NCBI RefSeq assembly: GCF_019976755.1
Contig: NZ_AP023441.1
Coordinates: 3,903,501 to 3,967,500, forward strand
DNA length: 64,000 nt
Reading direction: 5' to 3'
From: Nostoc sp. MS1
Lineage (GTDB): Bacteria; Cyanobacteriota; Cyanobacteriia; Cyanobacteriales; Nostocaceae
The stretch's first letter is position 1. Each line of letters begins with the position of its first letter. The notes under the pieces were generated by a model. It had not been told where the DNA came from. It saw only the letters and a list, made by a program, of their open reading frames with translations, and made no database searches. A program made the position numbers and the translations under genes. Shown piece by piece: positions 1 to 9,075 of this stretch.

Positions 1-2119
1 TCCTGGCAATTCCGTTTGGTGGTTGAGAAATATTCAACTGTTTAAGGATTTTCTCAAACCGTTCCCGGTCTTCGGCTCTGTCTATGGAGTCGGGGGAAGT
101 TCCCCAAATTCTTGTGGTGAGTGTGTCAGAATCATCTGCTAACTGCTGTTGCAGATATTCCTGTAACGGTAGCGCCAACTTTAAAGGTGTTTGTCCGCCA
201 AATTGGACAATGATTCCGACTGGGTTCTCCGCTTCGATAATGTTGAGAACATCTTCTTTAGTTAATGGTTCAAAGTAGAGGCGATCGCTTGTATCGTAGT
301 CTGTAGAAACTGTCTCTGGGTTGGAGTTGACCATAATTGTTTCGTAGCCAGCACCTTTGAGTGCATAGGCGGCGTGACAACAACAATAGTCAAATTCGAT
401 TCCTTGACCGATCCGGTTGGGGCCACCTCCTAAAATCATCACCTTGGGTTTGGTTGTGGGGGTGACTTCGCTTTCTTCTTCGTAGGTGGAATAGTAATAG
501 GGTGTAAAGGCTTCAAACTCAGCCGCGCAGGTATCGACAGTTTTATAAGCTGGGATAACTCCTAGCTGTTTGCGGTAAGTGCGGACTTCATCTTCGGTGG
601 TTTTGGTGGCGTAGGCGATTTGGCGATCGCTAAATCCATCGCGTTTAACTGCATACATTTGCTCTTTTGTCAACTGTTGTAATGGTGTCCGCTTGAGGAA
701 CTTTTCCACTTCCAACAATTGCTGCATTTTATCTAGAAACCAAGGGTCAATCCCTGTGAGTTCATAGATTTCCTCCGCACTCATACCTAATTGCAAAGCA
801 TGACGTAACGAAAAAATCCGATCTGGGTTTGGTGTGCGTAGTTGGGCGCGAATTTGTTCCCCACTGGGTAATTTTTCGGCTTTATCGCAACCCCAACCAG
901 CACGCCCAGTTTCCAGAGAACGCAACGCTTTTTGGAAAGACTCGTTAAAAGTCCGCCCAATGGCCATTGCTTCCCCTACTGATTTCATTTGTGTGGTTAG
1001 CACTGGTTCCGAACCTGGGAATTTCTCAAAGGCGAAGCGGGGAACTTTGGTAACGACGTAATCAATTGTCGGTTCAAAGGAGGCGGGGGTTTTCTTGGTG
1101 ATGTCGTTTCTAATTTCATCCAAGCTGTAACCTACAGCCAACTTAGCCGCCATTTTGGCTATTGGGAAACCCGTTGCTTTGGAAGCCAAGGCTGAACTGC
1201 GGGAAACGCGGGGGTTCATTTCGATGACAACTACATCCCCATTAACTGGATTTACCGCAAACTGGATGTTAGAACCGCCAGTTTCTACACCAATTTCACG
1301 GATAATTTTAATCGCCATATCCCGCAGCCGTTGGTATTCTTTATCGGTGAGGGTTTGGGCGGGGGCGACGGTAATTGAGTCGCCGGTGTGGATACCCATC
1401 GGGTCAAGGTTTTCGATGGAACAGATAATGACAACGTTATCTGCTAAGTCGCGCATCACCTCTAATTCGTATTCTTTCCAACCCAGGAGGGACTGGTCGA
1501 TCAGAATTTGCGAAACGGGACTTGCATCTATCCCGACTTGAGCCATTTCCTCAAATTCTTCTTGGTTGTAAGCAATACCGCCACCTGTCCCACCCATAGT
1601 AAAAGCTGGGCGAATAATTAAAGGATACGTCCCGATGCGTTGGGCGATCGCTTTGGCTTCTTCTAAAGTTGACGCTGTACCACTGGGGCAAACTTGCACC
1701 CCAATTTTATCCATTGCTTCGTTAAAAAGTTTCCGGTCTTCGGCTTTTTCGATCGCGGGTAACTTCGCACCGATCAATTCCACGTTATATTTATCTAGAG
1801 CGCCATTTTTCGCCAAAGCCACGGCGATATTTAAGGCTGTTTGTCCGCCCATTGTCGGTAGTAAAGCATCTGGGCGTTCTTTAGCGATAACCTTCTCGAC
1901 GAACTCCGGTGTTAATGGTTCGATGTAAGTGCGATCGGCTGTTTCCGGGTCGGTCATAATTGTCGCCGGATTTGAGTTAACCAGCACTACTTCGTAACCT
2001 TCTTCACGCAATGCTTTACAAGCTTGAGTTCCTGAGTAATCAAATTCACAGGCTTGTCCGATCACAATTGGGCCAGATCCCAATAATAGTATCTTCTGGA
2101 GGTCTTGACGGCGGGGCAT
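1..2119 (-). CDS. carB: Carbamoyl-phosphate synthase large subunit, C-terminus cut by window edge
   Basis: Makes carbamoyl phosphate from bicarbonate, ammonia (delivered by CarA) and two ATP, for arginine and pyrimidine synthesis in the cytoplasm. The frame is open from ATG at 2119 to the left edge, giving 706 codons out of the usual ~1080-1100. The first synthetase half is complete: MPRRQDLQKILLLGSGPIVI start, nucleotide-binding GQACEFDYSG (about 21-30), the glycine loop FTMGGTGGG (about 173-181) and the ATP-grasp core with EMNPRVSRSSALASKATG. The second half begins near residue 560 with GGGPNRIGQGIEFDYC and breaks off early in its ATP-grasp domain. carA is not adjacent on the upstream side. 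Family assignment is secure; only the end of the gene is unseen. Confidence 0.97.
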   Translation of the reverse strand, partial: MPRRQDLQKILLLGSGPIVIGQACEFDYSGTQACKALREEGYEVVLVNSNPATIMTDPETADRTYIEPLTPEFVEKVIAKERPDALLPTMGGQTALNIAVALAKNGALDKYNVELIGAKLPAIEKAEDRKLFNEAMDKIGVQVCPSGTASTLEEAKAIAQRIGTYPLIIRPAFTMGGTGGGIAYNQEEFEEMAQVGIDASPVSQILIDQSLLGWKEYELEVMRDLADNVVIICSIENLDPMGIHTGDSITVAPAQTLTDKEYQRLRDMAIKIIREIGVETGGSNIQFAVNPVNGDVVVIEMNPRVSRSSALASKATGFPIAKMAAKLAVGYSLDEIRNDITKKTPASFEPTIDYVVTKVPRFAFEKFPGSEPVLTTQMKSVGEAMAIGRTFNESFQKALRSLETGRAGWGCDKAEKLPSGEQIRAQLRTPNPDRIFSLRHALQLGMSAEEIYELTGIDPWFLDKMQQLLEVEKFLKRTPLQQLTKEQMYAVKRDGFSDRQIAYATKTTEDEVRTYRKQLGVIPAYKTVDTCAAEFEAFTPYYYSTYEEESEVTPTTKPKVMILGGGPNRIGQGIEFDYCCCHAAYALKGAGYETIMVNSNPETVSTDYDTSDRLYFEPLTKEDVLNIIEAENPVGIIVQFGGQTPLKLALPLQEYLQQQLADDSDTLTTRIWGTSPDSIDRAEDRERFEKILKQLNISQPPNGIAR

Positions 2120-2746
2120 AGTTGTTGGGTGGGAGTACGAGAATACAAATCCTGATTATTTTAAGGGTCTTTCCCCCTCTTAGTGTTGTTGATTATCAAG
2201 TTTTCTAGGTTTGATAACAGCTTCTTGCTGGTACAACATGGAAAAAGTCAAAACGATCATATCTCTATATAGTGCGCTGGTCGCTGATTTTACAGCGTCG
2301 GTTTTGTTGTCATCTCCATCGCACTGAGTCATTTATTCAACCTTTGGTAGTATATCAATACTAACCTTTGGGGAGAGACATAAATCTCATAATTGCAGTA
2401 AATGATTAAGGTTTTATATTTTTATATTTAAAAACAGTTATCTTTATAGTTGCTTAAAAAGTTTTGTTTTGGCGATGGCGTTCCGCCCAGCGTAGCTGAT
2501 CGCATATTAAAAAAAATCTCAGAAATTCTTCAGTGACCTCTTTACTATGTAAATCAAGTTCGCTCTTTTTAAATTACATAATAGTTATGTAAACAAATAG
2601 AAATAATCTGCAAAAATCTTTCATAATCAACTAAAAATATCAATAGATGAAATTAACCGCCGATAAATCAGCAGAAGTTTAGTCTTGTTAATTTGGTAGG
2701 GCGGTAAGGTCAGTCGAAAGTATGATATTGACAGATAAAAATAAAA
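2120..2746. other. Gene-free stretch between carB and dps
   Basis: AT-rich spacer with no supported gene. It must hold the carB promoter (reading leftward), but I see no convincing -10/-35 pair. A GC-rich fragment near 2470-2505 (GGCGATGGCGTTCCGCCC and following) is a piece of the dispersed palindromic repeat common in Nostocales genomes. The right end is the dps terminator, listed separately. Confidence 0.6.
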
Positions 2747-2782
2747 AGAATAGCAGTAAGTGTAAATACTCACTGCTATTCT
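2747..2782 (-). terminator. Intrinsic terminator of dps
   Basis: An 11-bp perfect inverted repeat (arms 2747-2757 and 2772-2782, AGAATAGCAGT) lies about 55 bp past the dps stop codon. Read on the minus strand it is followed by TTTTATTTTTATC, a good U-rich tail. The position suits termination of the monocistronic dps message. Confidence 0.8.
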
Positions 2783-2838
2783 TGATTTTATTGAGGATTT
2801 AACCTTGTTAAGAATACTACTTATAAATTAATCAGAAA

Positions 2839-3393
2839 TTAATTCTGAGCAGGCTGAACAAATCCCAAGGTTAAACTATCTTTAGCTAAGAAGTGAGCTA
2901 AGTGGTAAGCTCTTTCTTCAGTTTTTAACAAAATCTTTTCGTAAAGATAACGTGTACCACGATCTCCCAGGCTCTCAGCCTGAGCGGCTTGGCGGCGAAT
3001 AACGTTAATAATAGCCTGTTCTGCTGCTAGGTCATTTTCTACCATTTTACGGGAAGAATAGACACCATCAGATTCTTGTTCAAAACAAGTTAATTCCGCC
3101 AATTTGCTAAAGCTTGCAGCAGGTACGCCGCCTAAACCGTTCAAGCGTTCACCAATTTCATGAACATGGTCTTGAACTTCGTTGTAGCTGGCATTGAAAA
3201 ATTCATGCAGTGAGTAAAACTCTGCACCTTCAACCACGAAATGATGTTTTTGGTACTGTAAATAAAGTGCCTGAAAACTAGCTAGTAGAACATTTAGTCC
3301 TTCTGTTACCGGAGCAGTTACACTCCGATCTAATAAAACTGGATTGTCGTAGACTTGACCAAAATTTTGTAACAAAGTTTGTGTATCAGTCAT
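2839..3393 (-). CDS. dps: Dps/DpsA-type miniferritin with His-type ferroxidase centre
   Basis: Four-helix ferritin-like protein, 184 aa, expected to assemble as a dodecamer that oxidises and stores iron and protects DNA from peroxide. The usual Dps ligand pattern is present at H51, H63 and E82, but the position normally occupied by Asp is His78 (QDHVHEIGER instead of the usual xxHVDxIAER). This is the substitution known from cyanobacterial DpsA of Thermosynechococcus and from Nostoc Dps4-like proteins, where the site can bind zinc. The gene stands alone: 445 bp or more to its neighbours, its own terminator, and a CACTT/AAGTG palindrome (3451-3464) in the promoter region. Family certain; subtype inferred from the ligand residue. 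Confidence 0.93.
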   Translation of the reverse strand: MTDTQTLLQNFGQVYDNPVLLDRSVTAPVTEGLNVLLASFQALYLQYQKHHFVVEGAEFYSLHEFFNASYNEVQDHVHEIGERLNGLGGVPAASFSKLAELTCFEQESDGVYSSRKMVENDLAAEQAIINVIRRQAAQAESLGDRGTRYLYEKILLKTEERAYHLAHFLAKDSLTLGFVQPAQN

Positions 3394-3883
3394 TGTTCTC
3401 CTCGCTTTTAAGCAGTTATGGTTGTTAACTGCTTAGTTCCTACATATTAGCACTTCAAAAAGTGTAATAAGTCTAGTGAATATCACAAAATTCTAAAATT
3501 TTTGTTTCCAAAATGCCAATCTTTAGCTTTTAGTCAAATGAATTTATACTCAATAATTAATGTTTAGTTGTAACTCTTATTGAAAGATTTTCTAAACATC
3601 ACTAAGCTTAACTAAAACCTCTATGCTTATTAGTAGACAAGAGAGACATAGTTAATTAAGAATGGCAGGAAACAACAAATAAAACAGAAAAATTGTCATT
3701 TTCTAGACAACCTACTCTACGGTAAAAAAGTAGGGTTTTCAGGAAAGATTATCAAAAAGTTGGGAGGCTGGGGAAAGATGAGGGAGATGAGGGAGATGAG
3801 GGAGATGAGGTGAGTAAAAATTCTTCCCTGTCTCCCCCTACTTCCCCTACTCCCCCATCTCTTCCCAGTCCGCAGTTTTCAAC
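3394..3883. other. Gene-free stretch with GATGAGGGA tandem repeat
   Basis: No gene is supported here. The part next to dps should carry its promoter; a TAATAT hexamer on the minus strand near 3445-3450 is a possible -10. From 3777 to 3810 there is a tandem GATGAGGGA (9-bp) repeat, four imperfect copies, followed by a C-rich run that can pair with it. The same kind of purine repeat recurs near 19120, 24320, 43720 and 52960. Confidence 0.55.
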
Positions 3884-4747
3884 TCAACGTAAAATTTGCT
3901 CAATCATCCGGTTGGCTTGTGAAGCGTAGCCACCGCCAAATAAATTGAAGTGATTGAGGATGTGGTACAGGTTATAGAGGGTTTTTCGGCGTTCGTAACC
4001 TGCATCTAAAGGAAATTCTTGATTGTAACCTTTGTAAAAAGCTGCGGGGAAACCACCAAAAAGTTCTGTCATGGCGATATCAACTTCGCGATCGCCAAAA
4101 TAAGTTGCTGGATCAAATATCACTGGTTCCCCCGCTACTGTACACCCAGCATTACCTCCCCACAAATCCCCATGTACCAAGGAAGGCTGTACTTCGTGAT
4201 CTGCTAAAATTTCTGGAAGTGCGGCTAGTAACTCATCTTGTTTCGGAAAACTCCCACCGCGTCGCCTGGCTAAATGAAATTGATAACCAAGGCGATGTTT
4301 GGCGTAAAATTGTATCCAATCTGCTGTCCAAGTATTGATTTGTGGCGTAGAACCAATAGTATTATTCATGTCCCAACCGTAACCCTGCTGGTTGGTGGCT
4401 TTGTGCATCATTGCCAACTTCCGCCCCATCTCTTCCCAAGATGTGCTGTTACCGCCTCCCATCTCTAGCCATTCCAAAACGATATAACCAGAATTACCAG
4501 CAACACCCCAACAAATCGGTTTTGGCACACGGATACTATTTGTTGCCAGCATTTGCTCTAACCCCAGTGCTTCCGCCTCAAACATCGCAACTTGGCTGGC
4601 TTGGTTAAGTTTGACAAAGTACGTCAGCGTCCTATCAGATACAGCATACCCTTGATTAATACACCCACCACTAACCGATCGCCTCTGCTGACTCTGGAAC
4701 TTTTCGCCAATCACACGGCTAATATGAACATCTATTTCTGTCCACAT
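3884..4747 (-). CDS. Fructosamine/ketosamine-3-kinase family protein
   Basis: Aminoglycoside-phosphotransferase-fold kinase of the fructosamine kinase family, which phosphorylates sugar adducts on protein amines so that they fall off (deglycation). 287 aa from the ATG at 4747. Seen: IVLEWLEMGG hinge region, catalytic-loop HGDLWGGNAG near residues 190-199, metal-binding IFDPATYFGDREVDIAMTEL after it, and the C-terminal YNLYHILNHFNLFGGGYASQ typical of the family. The frame is open 17 codons further upstream, but that extension is encoded by a G-rich repeat (GAGTAGGGAGTGGGGAATG on the plus strand) and adds residues not expected in the family. Substrate is not shown by the sequence. Confidence 0.85.
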   Translation of the reverse strand: MWTEIDVHISRVIGEKFQSQQRRSVSGGCINQGYAVSDRTLTYFVKLNQASQVAMFEAEALGLEQMLATNSIRVPKPICWGVAGNSGYIVLEWLEMGGGNSTSWEEMGRKLAMMHKATNQQGYGWDMNNTIGSTPQINTWTADWIQFYAKHRLGYQFHLARRRGGSFPKQDELLAALPEILADHEVQPSLVHGDLWGGNAGCTVAGEPVIFDPATYFGDREVDIAMTELFGGFPAAFYKGYNQEFPLDAGYERRKTLYNLYHILNHFNLFGGGYASQANRMIEQILR

Positions 4748-5057
4748 AATCTTTTGGAGAGTAGGGAGTGGGGAATGTAAGGTGGTTTCATACAACAAGA
4801 GAAAAAACTAGATCGAGTACGTTAAGCTTGGATAATAGTACGGAGTTCAAAAAAAAACGAGCGCTAGTCAAGTCGCTGCGCTCCAATTAAAAATTATAAT
4901 CCCCATAAATAAATTTGGGTGCTTGTATCCTTTTTTTCTTCGGTCATCAAGAAGTTGTTGAACATTGGGCAGTGCATCGCCATCTGCTTATACTCGAAAG
5001 TGTAGAATATCAGCTACGGTACTGAGTTCTAACTTTAAAATGATAAGCAGCAGTTTT
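4748..5057. other. Spacer between kinase-like gene and secreted protein gene
   Basis: No gene supported. Contains scattered AT-rich sequence and a short palindromic-repeat remnant (GCGCTAGTCAAGTCGCTGCG near 4861-4880). Ends at the inverted repeat described next. Confidence 0.5.
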
Positions 5058-5094
5058 GCCTGTTACAGCAAATAGGTTTTTTGCTGTAACAGGC
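5058..5094 (-). terminator. 15-bp perfect inverted repeat, probable terminator of the secreted-protein gene
   Basis: Arms 5058-5072 and 5080-5094 (GCCTGTTACAGCAAA and complement) separated by 7 bases, starting 6 bp past the stop at 5101. A stem this long next to the stop codon suggests transcript termination or 3'-end protection. There is no U-tract on the minus strand after it, so it is not a textbook intrinsic terminator. Confidence 0.6.
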
Positions 5095-5100
5095 GTATGC

Positions 5101-5649
5101 TTACTGCAAATCTGCTCGTCTAGAAGGTGATGCTGCCAGGGTAATGGCAAACTTACTCCCACGTTTAAAGCCTGCAATAGTTGCATTATATTGCAAGGAC
5201 TGGTTCGCTGGTAAGTAAGATGGCCCCCCGCAAGCTACGTTTAAATCCGTACCATTCTCAACTTTTAAATTAGAGCAGCCATAAATGACCGTTTTATTTC
5301 CTTTATCATCGATTTGGCTGATCTCAAGACTTTTAACAACCCCAGTTACACCCGCAGGCAATTTTATAATAGCGCTTCCAACCCTTAGAGCTTGTGGTAA
5401 CTTCATCGCGTTAGCAGTGAAACTACATCCATTGACATTGTTAACTATCACAGTTGGGGGTATAACATCGATTTCTTTAGGATCTTTTGGGTCTGGTATT
5501 ATTTTTACATCACCTACGACGGTACAACCTGACTTAATAGGCGCACTCAGTGAATCTGCAAATGCCATTCCAGGAAAGAAAGTTGCACAAATTACAAGTA
5601 AAACAGCAATAACACCAAAAATCTTCTGGGAATATTTGAATCGACTCAT
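5101..5649 (-). CDS. Secreted protein of unknown function
   Basis: 182 aa. Residues 1-31 form a clear Sec signal peptide: basic start MSRFKYSQK, a hydrophobic core, then PGMAFA before DSLSAPIKSG. The mature part is about 150 residues, mostly beta-prone and polar, with cysteines in SGCTVVG, NGCSFTAN, YGCSNL and VACGGPS that could form two disulfides. I do not recognise a family. An SD-like GGAGAAAAG sits just upstream of the ATG. It stands alone, with a strong inverted repeat after the stop. An exported, disulfide-bonded beta protein is all that can be said. Confidence 0.75.
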   Translation of the reverse strand: MSRFKYSQKIFGVIAVLLVICATFFPGMAFADSLSAPIKSGCTVVGDVKIIPDPKDPKEIDVIPPTVIVNNVNGCSFTANAMKLPQALRVGSAIIKLPAGVTGVVKSLEISQIDDKGNKTVIYGCSNLKVENGTDLNVACGGPSYLPANQSLQYNATIAGFKRGSKFAITLAASPSRRADLQ

Positions 5650-5954
5650 GATCTTTTCTCCTTAAGTAGATGTTGAAGAACCTCTGTCTAAAGGTAGATT
5701 CAGTAATTTCCTCATCAATTACGCAAATTTATTTTAAAAATTGAATTTTTTGTAGGTAAAGTATCTGTACAGTGACTTTTATGTGTCGCTGTACCAAACT
5801 AATGTCATTGAGGGTGTAAAGCTTTTAGTCTCCAGCTTTAAGCCCAGAAGTAGTGACGGAGCTTCCAAGCTATATCAACACAAACAGCTGCAAGCCCAAA
5901 GTGCGTAAGGCTTAACTCGATGACAACTAATTTGTTTCAACCTTATCTAATTTG
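5650..5954. other. Spacer upstream of secreted protein gene
   Basis: 305 bp without a supported gene. Should contain the promoter of the secreted protein gene (reading leftward). No clear terminator of the M16 peptidase gene is visible. Confidence 0.45.
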
Positions 5955-7232
5955 TCAGTGTACAGATGGTTTCAACACAACTACCCCATAAGCTTCTGGG
6001 CAGAGGTACTGGTTGGCTGCTAAAAGTAAATCGTTAGCTTCTTGGGCTTGGATGTGGGCTGGGTAGTTGAATGCTGGTTCTAAATCTCCTATTAATGTTT
6101 GGTAGAAACCATATAAGCCAGCGCGATCGCTTGGTGTTTCGTTACCAAAAATATACCTATTGGTGACACGTTTGCGGACACGGGCAATTTCTTTGTCTGT
6201 GACTAACTCTGTTTGTAGTTTGCGGATGTGTTGAGCGATCGCCACTTCTACTGCCTGTATATCTTTTACCGCACATTTGGCAGAAATATAAAAAGTGCCT
6301 TGCAGGCGGTTACTCATATTACTTACAGAAATCGAAGTTACCAGTCCTCGTTCTTCCCGCAAATCTTGGACTAACCTTGATGTTCTTCCATGACCCAAAA
6401 CACCTGCGAGAACATCTAAGGCGTAAGTTTGTTCGAGATAATTTAACCCAGGTACTCGCCAAACCATCACCAGCCTTGCTTGCTGGAGACTTTCATCAAC
6501 AAATTCCCGACGCACTATTTCTGTAAATCCCGTTTCGAGGGTTGGGGAGTGGGGAGTGGGGAGTGGGGAGTGGGGGATTTTGTCAAACCCTTCGGCAATA
6601 ACCTCGATTAATTCTTCTTCCGGTAAATTACCTACAGCTACGGCCGTGATTGATTGCGGTTGATACCAACTAGCATGGAAATCTCGCATCTGTTTGGCGG
6701 TGAGTTGGGAGATTACCGATTCCGGCCCCAATACCGGACGACGATAGGGTAACTCGGCAAAAGCCATTTCCATCGCCCGGCGGAAGGTACGGCGGCGGGG
6801 ATTATCTTCAGAACGGCGAATTTCTTCTAAAACCACTAAGCGTTCCCGCTCAAAAGCCTCATCAGGAATACTGGCATTTAAAACTACATCTATTTGTAAT
6901 GGCGCTAACTTAGCAAAATCTTGAGGCGCAGTATTTATATAGTAGTGAGTATAGTCTTGGCTTGTAGCAGCATTAGTCACAGCCCCCCGTTCTTCAATAT
7001 GACGTTCAAACTCACCACTGGCTAATCGCTCAGTTCCTTTAAAAATCATGTGTTCTAGAAAATGAGCCATACCGTTGATAGCATCAGATTCTACAGATGA
7101 ACCAACATTCAGCCATAAACTGAGATTTACTGCTTCAACTGGCATTTGTTCCACTACGATAGTCAAGCCGTTGGAGAGTTTATATAGCTTTGGGGCATTA
7201 AGCCGGGGAAATTTCCGCAGGGTTGAGGTCAT
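5955..7232 (-). CDS. M16 family zinc metallopeptidase (processing-peptidase-like)
   Basis: 425 aa, the usual length of a single M16B subunit. The inverted zinc site HFLEH is at residues 57-61, and the third ligand is in VVLEEIRR (E136/E137), the expected ~75 residues downstream, so the enzyme should be active. The C-terminal half has the M16_C arrangement with the glycine-rich VLGHGRTSRLVQDLREERGL. In cyanobacteria such proteins often work with a second M16 protein; none is next to this one. Odd: residues about 219-230 (PHSPLPTPHSPT) are encoded by four copies of a GGGGAGT heptamer repeat that has entered the coding sequence in frame, between the two M16 domains. Substrate unknown. Confidence 0.9.
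   Translation of the reverse strand: MTSTLRKFPRLNAPKLYKLSNGLTIVVEQMPVEAVNLSLWLNVGSSVESDAINGMAHFLEHMIFKGTERLASGEFERHIEERGAVTNAATSQDYTHYYINTAPQDFAKLAPLQIDVVLNASIPDEAFERERLVVLEEIRRSEDNPRRRTFRRAMEMAFAELPYRRPVLGPESVISQLTAKQMRDFHASWYQPQSITAVAVGNLPEEELIEVIAEGFDKIPHSPLPTPHSPTLETGFTEIVRREFVDESLQQARLVMVWRVPGLNYLEQTYALDVLAGVLGHGRTSRLVQDLREERGLVTSISVSNMSNRLQGTFYISAKCAVKDIQAVEVAIAQHIRKLQTELVTDKEIARVRKRVTNRYIFGNETPSDRAGLYGFYQTLIGDLEPAFNYPAHIQAQEANDLLLAANQYLCPEAYGVVVLKPSVH
6543..6574. repeat. GGGGAGT heptamer repeat inside the M16 peptidase gene
   Basis: Four tandem GGGGAGT units plus a partial one, the STRR class of short repeats that normally sits between genes in heterocystous cyanobacteria. Here it is translated on the minus strand as a Pro/His/Ser/Thr linker. 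Confidence 0.85.
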
Positions 7233-7392
7233 GGTTGAGTGGTGAGTGAAGTTATCCGTTACTTTATTTTATCTGCGACTGGATTGGCGATTGGGCATTT
7301 TGTCATTCGCATAGGAAAAACAACTAACTACTAACACAAGGAGCGCAGTAAAATTATGAGTAGTAATATTAATTTTTGTAAAGCTAATCTTA

Positions 7393-8901
7393 ATGTCTAA
7401 TATTGTTGCTGAAAAAGGAAAACCGCGTGTAGTTGTTGTTGGTGCGGGGATTGGGGGATTGACGGCTGGGGCATTATTAGCTCATCGTGGTTACAGCGTC
7501 TTAATCTTAGACCAAGCCCTTGTACCTGGGGGTTGTGCTTCCACATTTAAACGGCAGGGATTTACTTTTGATGTGGGTGCGACTCAGGTTGCAGGCTTGG
7601 AACCTGGGGGTATTCATCACCGCATATTTTCGGAACTGGAAATAGATTTACCAGAAGCAACGCCTTGTGACCCAGCTTGTGCAGTATTTCTACCTGGGGA
7701 AAATACACCCATTAATGTCTGGCGCGACCCGCAAAAGTGGCAAGAAGAACGCCAAAGGCAGTTTCCGGGAAGTGAAGGGTTTTGGCAATTGATGGCGACC
7801 TTATTTGATGCTAGTTGGGAGTTTCAAGGACGCGACCCAGTTTTACCGCCGCGTAATTTGTGGGATTTGTGGCAATTAACCCAAGCAGTCAGACCTAGTA
7901 CCTTAATTACTGTACCCTTCACATTGCTAACGGTGGGAGATGCTTTAAGGTTATGTGGTGTGGGTAATGACCAAAGATTGAGAAAGTTTTTAGATTTGCA
8001 ACTCAAGCTATATTCTCAAGTCAATGCTGAGGAAACGGCATTACTTTACGCTGCCACGGCATTGAGTGTATCGCAACAACCGCAGGGATTGTATCATCTC
8101 CAAGGTAGTATGCAGGTATTAAGCGATCGCCTAGTCGAGTCCTTAGAAACAGACGGCGGTAAACTATTGATGCGCCATACTGTTGAACAAATTAAGGTAG
8201 AAAATGGCAAAGCCTCGGCGGTGGTAATTAGAAATCAGAAAACAGGCGAAGTTTGGACAGAAGAGGCTGACCATGTAGTCGCTAACGTCACTGTACAGAA
8301 CTTAGTGCAACTATTAGGAGAAAATGCCCCAACTGGTTACAAACGGCGTGTGGATAAACTACCCCAAGCATCAGGAGCGTTTGTCGTATATTTAGGTGTA
8401 GATACAAGCGCCATTCCCCCAGAATGCCCACCCCATCTACAATTTATGTATGATGCTAACGGCCCCATTGGCGAGAACAACTCTTTATTTGTCTCTGTGA
8501 GTCATGCAGGTGATGGACGTGCGCCAGAAGGAAAAGCCACAATTATTGCCTCATCCTTTGTAGACCCCGAACAGTGGTGGAGTACCGACGATTACCCAGC
8601 ATTGAAGCAGAAGTATACCGAAGAAGCGATCGCCAAACTAGCCCAATACTTCTATCTCAAACCAGAAACCATAGTTTATCAAGAAGCTGCTACACCACGT
8701 AGCTTCGCCCATTACACAGCCCGCGATCGGGGTATAGTAGGCGGTATCGGTCAAAGAATCCCCACATTCGGCCCCTTCGGTTTTGCTAACCGCACACCCA
8801 TTAACCATCTATGGTTAGTAGGTGACTCCACCCATCCAGGCGAAGGTACAGCCGGCGTAAGTTACTCAGCACTAACTGTAGTTAGGCAAATTGACAGTTG
8901 A
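7393..8901 (+). CDS. crtD: CrtD-type carotenoid C-3',4' desaturase (phytoene-desaturase family)
   Basis: 502-aa FAD-dependent oxidoreductase. Residues 12-40 are an N-terminal Rossmann fold (VVVVGAGIGGLTAGALLAHR) followed by the PGGCASTF segment of the carotenoid-desaturase family; the C-terminus has the FAD-binding LWLVGDSTHPGEGTAGVSYS. The opening DVGATQVAGLEPGGIHH is characteristic of the cyanobacterial C-3',4' desaturase needed for myxol glycosides (myxoxanthophyll). The related carotene isomerase CrtH has a different segment there, so CrtD is preferred, but the two families are close. The gene is divergent from the M16 peptidase across a 160-bp spacer and is followed at once by a heptamer repeat array. 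Likely membrane-associated. Confidence 0.82.
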   Translation: MSNIVAEKGKPRVVVVGAGIGGLTAGALLAHRGYSVLILDQALVPGGCASTFKRQGFTFDVGATQVAGLEPGGIHHRIFSELEIDLPEATPCDPACAVFLPGENTPINVWRDPQKWQEERQRQFPGSEGFWQLMATLFDASWEFQGRDPVLPPRNLWDLWQLTQAVRPSTLITVPFTLLTVGDALRLCGVGNDQRLRKFLDLQLKLYSQVNAEETALLYAATALSVSQQPQGLYHLQGSMQVLSDRLVESLETDGGKLLMRHTVEQIKVENGKASAVVIRNQKTGEVWTEEADHVVANVTVQNLVQLLGENAPTGYKRRVDKLPQASGAFVVYLGVDTSAIPPECPPHLQFMYDANGPIGENNSLFVSVSHAGDGRAPEGKATIIASSFVDPEQWWSTDDYPALKQKYTEEAIAKLAQYFYLKPETIVYQEAATPRSFAHYTARDRGIVGGIGQRIPTFGPFGFANRTPINHLWLVGDSTHPGEGTAGVSYSALTVVRQIDS

Positions 8902-8923
8902 CAATTGACAGTTAACTGTTAGC

Positions 8924-9035
8924 TAATGACCAATGACCAATGACCAATGACTAATGACCAATGACTAATGACTAATGACCAATGACTAATGACCAATGAC
9001 CAATGACTATTGACTATTGACCAATGACTATTGAC
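8924..9035. repeat. Tandem heptamer array (YAATGAC/TATTGAC), 16 units
   Basis: Sixteen consecutive heptamers, alternating TAATGAC and CAATGAC and ending with TATTGAC variants, fill most of the gap between crtD and the next gene. This is the STRR (short tandemly repeated repetitive) class of heterocystous cyanobacteria. There are no spacers, so it is not a CRISPR. Confidence 0.92.
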
Positions 9036-9075
9036 TAATATCTAATTGTGTAAACATCTACGCTAGGCTGGATAG

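Noticed and set aside
7393..8901. crtH (carotene isomerase) as the name of the desaturase-family gene
   Set aside because: The DVGATQVAGLEPGG segment fits the C-3',4' desaturase group better; CrtH has a different sequence there. A tree would settle it.
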